Assembly: GCF_001591405.1 (NCBI RefSeq)
Contig: NZ_BCUV01000008.1
Location: forward strand, 1 to 50,805
Direction: 5' to 3'
Length of the DNA: 50,805 nt
DNA from: Janibacter terrae NBRC 107853
GTDB taxonomy: Bacteria; Actinomycetota; Actinomycetes; Actinomycetales; Dermatophilaceae
Below, piece after piece: positions 49,936 through 50,805 of the stretch. How positions within the stretch are numbered: the first letter of the stretch is position 1; every line of letters starts with the position of its first letter. The notes below the pieces were generated by a model. It saw only the letters and a program-made list of their open reading frames with translations, was not told where the DNA came from and searched no databases. A program made the translations under genes and the position numbers.

Positions 49936-50805
49936 TGTCCGTCCTGACCGCGGGTCGACCCTCGGTGGCTCGGCTGCTGCTGGACCAGCTGGACTACGGG
50001 ATACGGGATCTGTGGCGCACGCGGATCGCGTTCATCTTCACGTTCCTGTTCCCACTCATCTTCCTGGTCGTCATCGGCGCCATGGTCGGCAACACCAGGG
50101 TCAGCGCCGACTCGACCGTGCGGGTCATGCAGTTCGTGACCCCCTCGGCTGCGGTGATGGGTGCCCTGTACGGCGCCTACCCCACGGTGGCCGCGTCCCT
50201 GGCCGATGCCCGCGAAAGAGCGGTGCTCAAGCGCGTGCACGGCACGCCGCTGCCCGGCTGGGTGTACCTGGCGGGGCGGATCGGCGCCGCGGTGCTCTTC
50301 GCGCTCGGCTCGCTGACGTTGATGCTGGTCGTCGGTGTCATCGCCTACGACGTGCAGGTCCAGTGGCACACGATGCCGGCCACCGTGGTGACGGTGCTGG
50401 TCGCCGTGACCTGCTTCGCCTCCGCCGGTGTCGCGGTCGCCGGACTGGCCCGTTCCGCTGCGGTCGCCCAGGCAGCATCCATCGCGACCGCAGTGGTCCT
50501 GTCCTGGGTCTCCGGGGTGATGGGGTACGGCGACATGCCGAGCTGGGCGGACCGGATCGCGCAGGTCTTTCCCCTCAAGCCCTTCAACGACGCCCTCGCC
50601 GACCAGTTCGACCCGTTCACCACCGGCAACGGCTGGGACCTCGGCGCACTGGCCGTCATGGCGGCCTGGACCGCCGGTGCCGTCGCTGTCGCCGCGCTGA
50701 CCTTCCACTGGAGCCCCGTGCCCGCGAGGCGAGCGCGGAGACGCCGGATCGAGGCGGCGCACGCCGGGCCGGAGCCGGCCCCGGTCCCCGGGCCCGGCGC
50801 CGGGC
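49935..50805 (+). CDS. ABC-2-type permease (3' end outside window)
   Basis: 290 codons are visible from ATG 49935 without a stop. Six membrane segments, beginning IAFIFTFLFPLIFLVVIGAM after DLWRTR, with the ABC2 pattern and GVMGYGDMPSW before the last pair. The tail after the last segment is basic then Pro/Gly-rich. Pairs with the ATPase directly upstream. Confidence 0.85.
   Translation, partial: MSVLTAGRPSVARLLLDQLDYGIRDLWRTRIAFIFTFLFPLIFLVVIGAMVGNTRVSADSTVRVMQFVTPSAAVMGALYGAYPTVAASLADARERAVLKRVHGTPLPGWVYLAGRIGAAVLFALGSLTLMLVVGVIAYDVQVQWHTMPATVVTVLVAVTCFASAGVAVAGLARSAAVAQAASIATAVVLSWVSGVMGYGDMPSWADRIAQVFPLKPFNDALADQFDPFTTGNGWDLGALAVMAAWTAGAVAVAALTFHWSPVPARRARRRRIEAAHAGPEPAPVPGPGAG

Overview
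The window is high-GC actinobacterial chromosome. Start codons are often GTG, several genes look leaderless with a TANNNT box 6-9 nt upstream, and the gene set (IcmF mutase, Rv0338c-like Fe-S reductase, LCP protein, YtxH-like protein, pSAM2-type element) is actinobacterial. The heptamer CGAAGGG/CCCTTCG is very frequent. I infer a member of the Intrasporangiaceae (Janibacter-like), but no rRNA is present to prove it.

Layout. 1-10 kb is core: a membrane Fe-S reductase (partial), cysK-cysE, a YtxH-like protein, tRNA-Ser(TGA), aroQ, a cold-shock gene, an LCP cell-wall ligase, tRNA-Ser(GCT), an OmpR-type two-component pair and tRNA-Arg(ACG). 10.1-21.4 kb is an integrated element bounded by a perfect 117-bp direct repeat that starts in the anticodon loop of tRNA-Arg. 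It carries a tyrosine integrase (frameshifted), an excisionase and a RepSA-like HUH replication initiator, as in actinomycete integrative elements. It is damaged: an IS3-family element sits in rep (4-bp duplication, removable in silico to restore the frame), an IS110-family element sits inside the IS3 orfB, and an IS256-family element sits upstream of rep. Its cargo (17.9-20.7 kb) is mostly unknown: a protein with an internally duplicated domain plus a small partner, a signal-peptide protein and an LRV-repeat protein.

21.4-41.4 kb is core metabolism: PEP carboxykinase, two acyl-CoA dehydrogenases, an orphan ParA-like ATPase, a secreted subtilisin-like protease, a B12-dependent IcmF operon (icmF, two DUF202 genes, a BtuF-like gene) probably controlled by the adjacent MarR regulator, paired crcB fluoride-channel genes with an AlaA-like aminotransferase, a ThDP enzyme and pntAB. 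An IS481-family element sits at 41.5-42.6 kb. The rest holds a PH-domain membrane protein, upp, tadA, a secreted phosphoesterase, tRNA-Ser(CGA), an alcohol dehydrogenase with two membrane proteins, and a divergent ABC exporter cut by the window end.

The most striking observation is the noncoding left end of the IS110 element. It folds into two stem-loops laid out like an IS110 bridge RNA. The first loop contains guide-like segments that pair with both sides of the place where the element sits. That place is the conserved A-Y-D-N-A stretch of an IS3-family transposase, so the element may be programmed to insert into other transposons.
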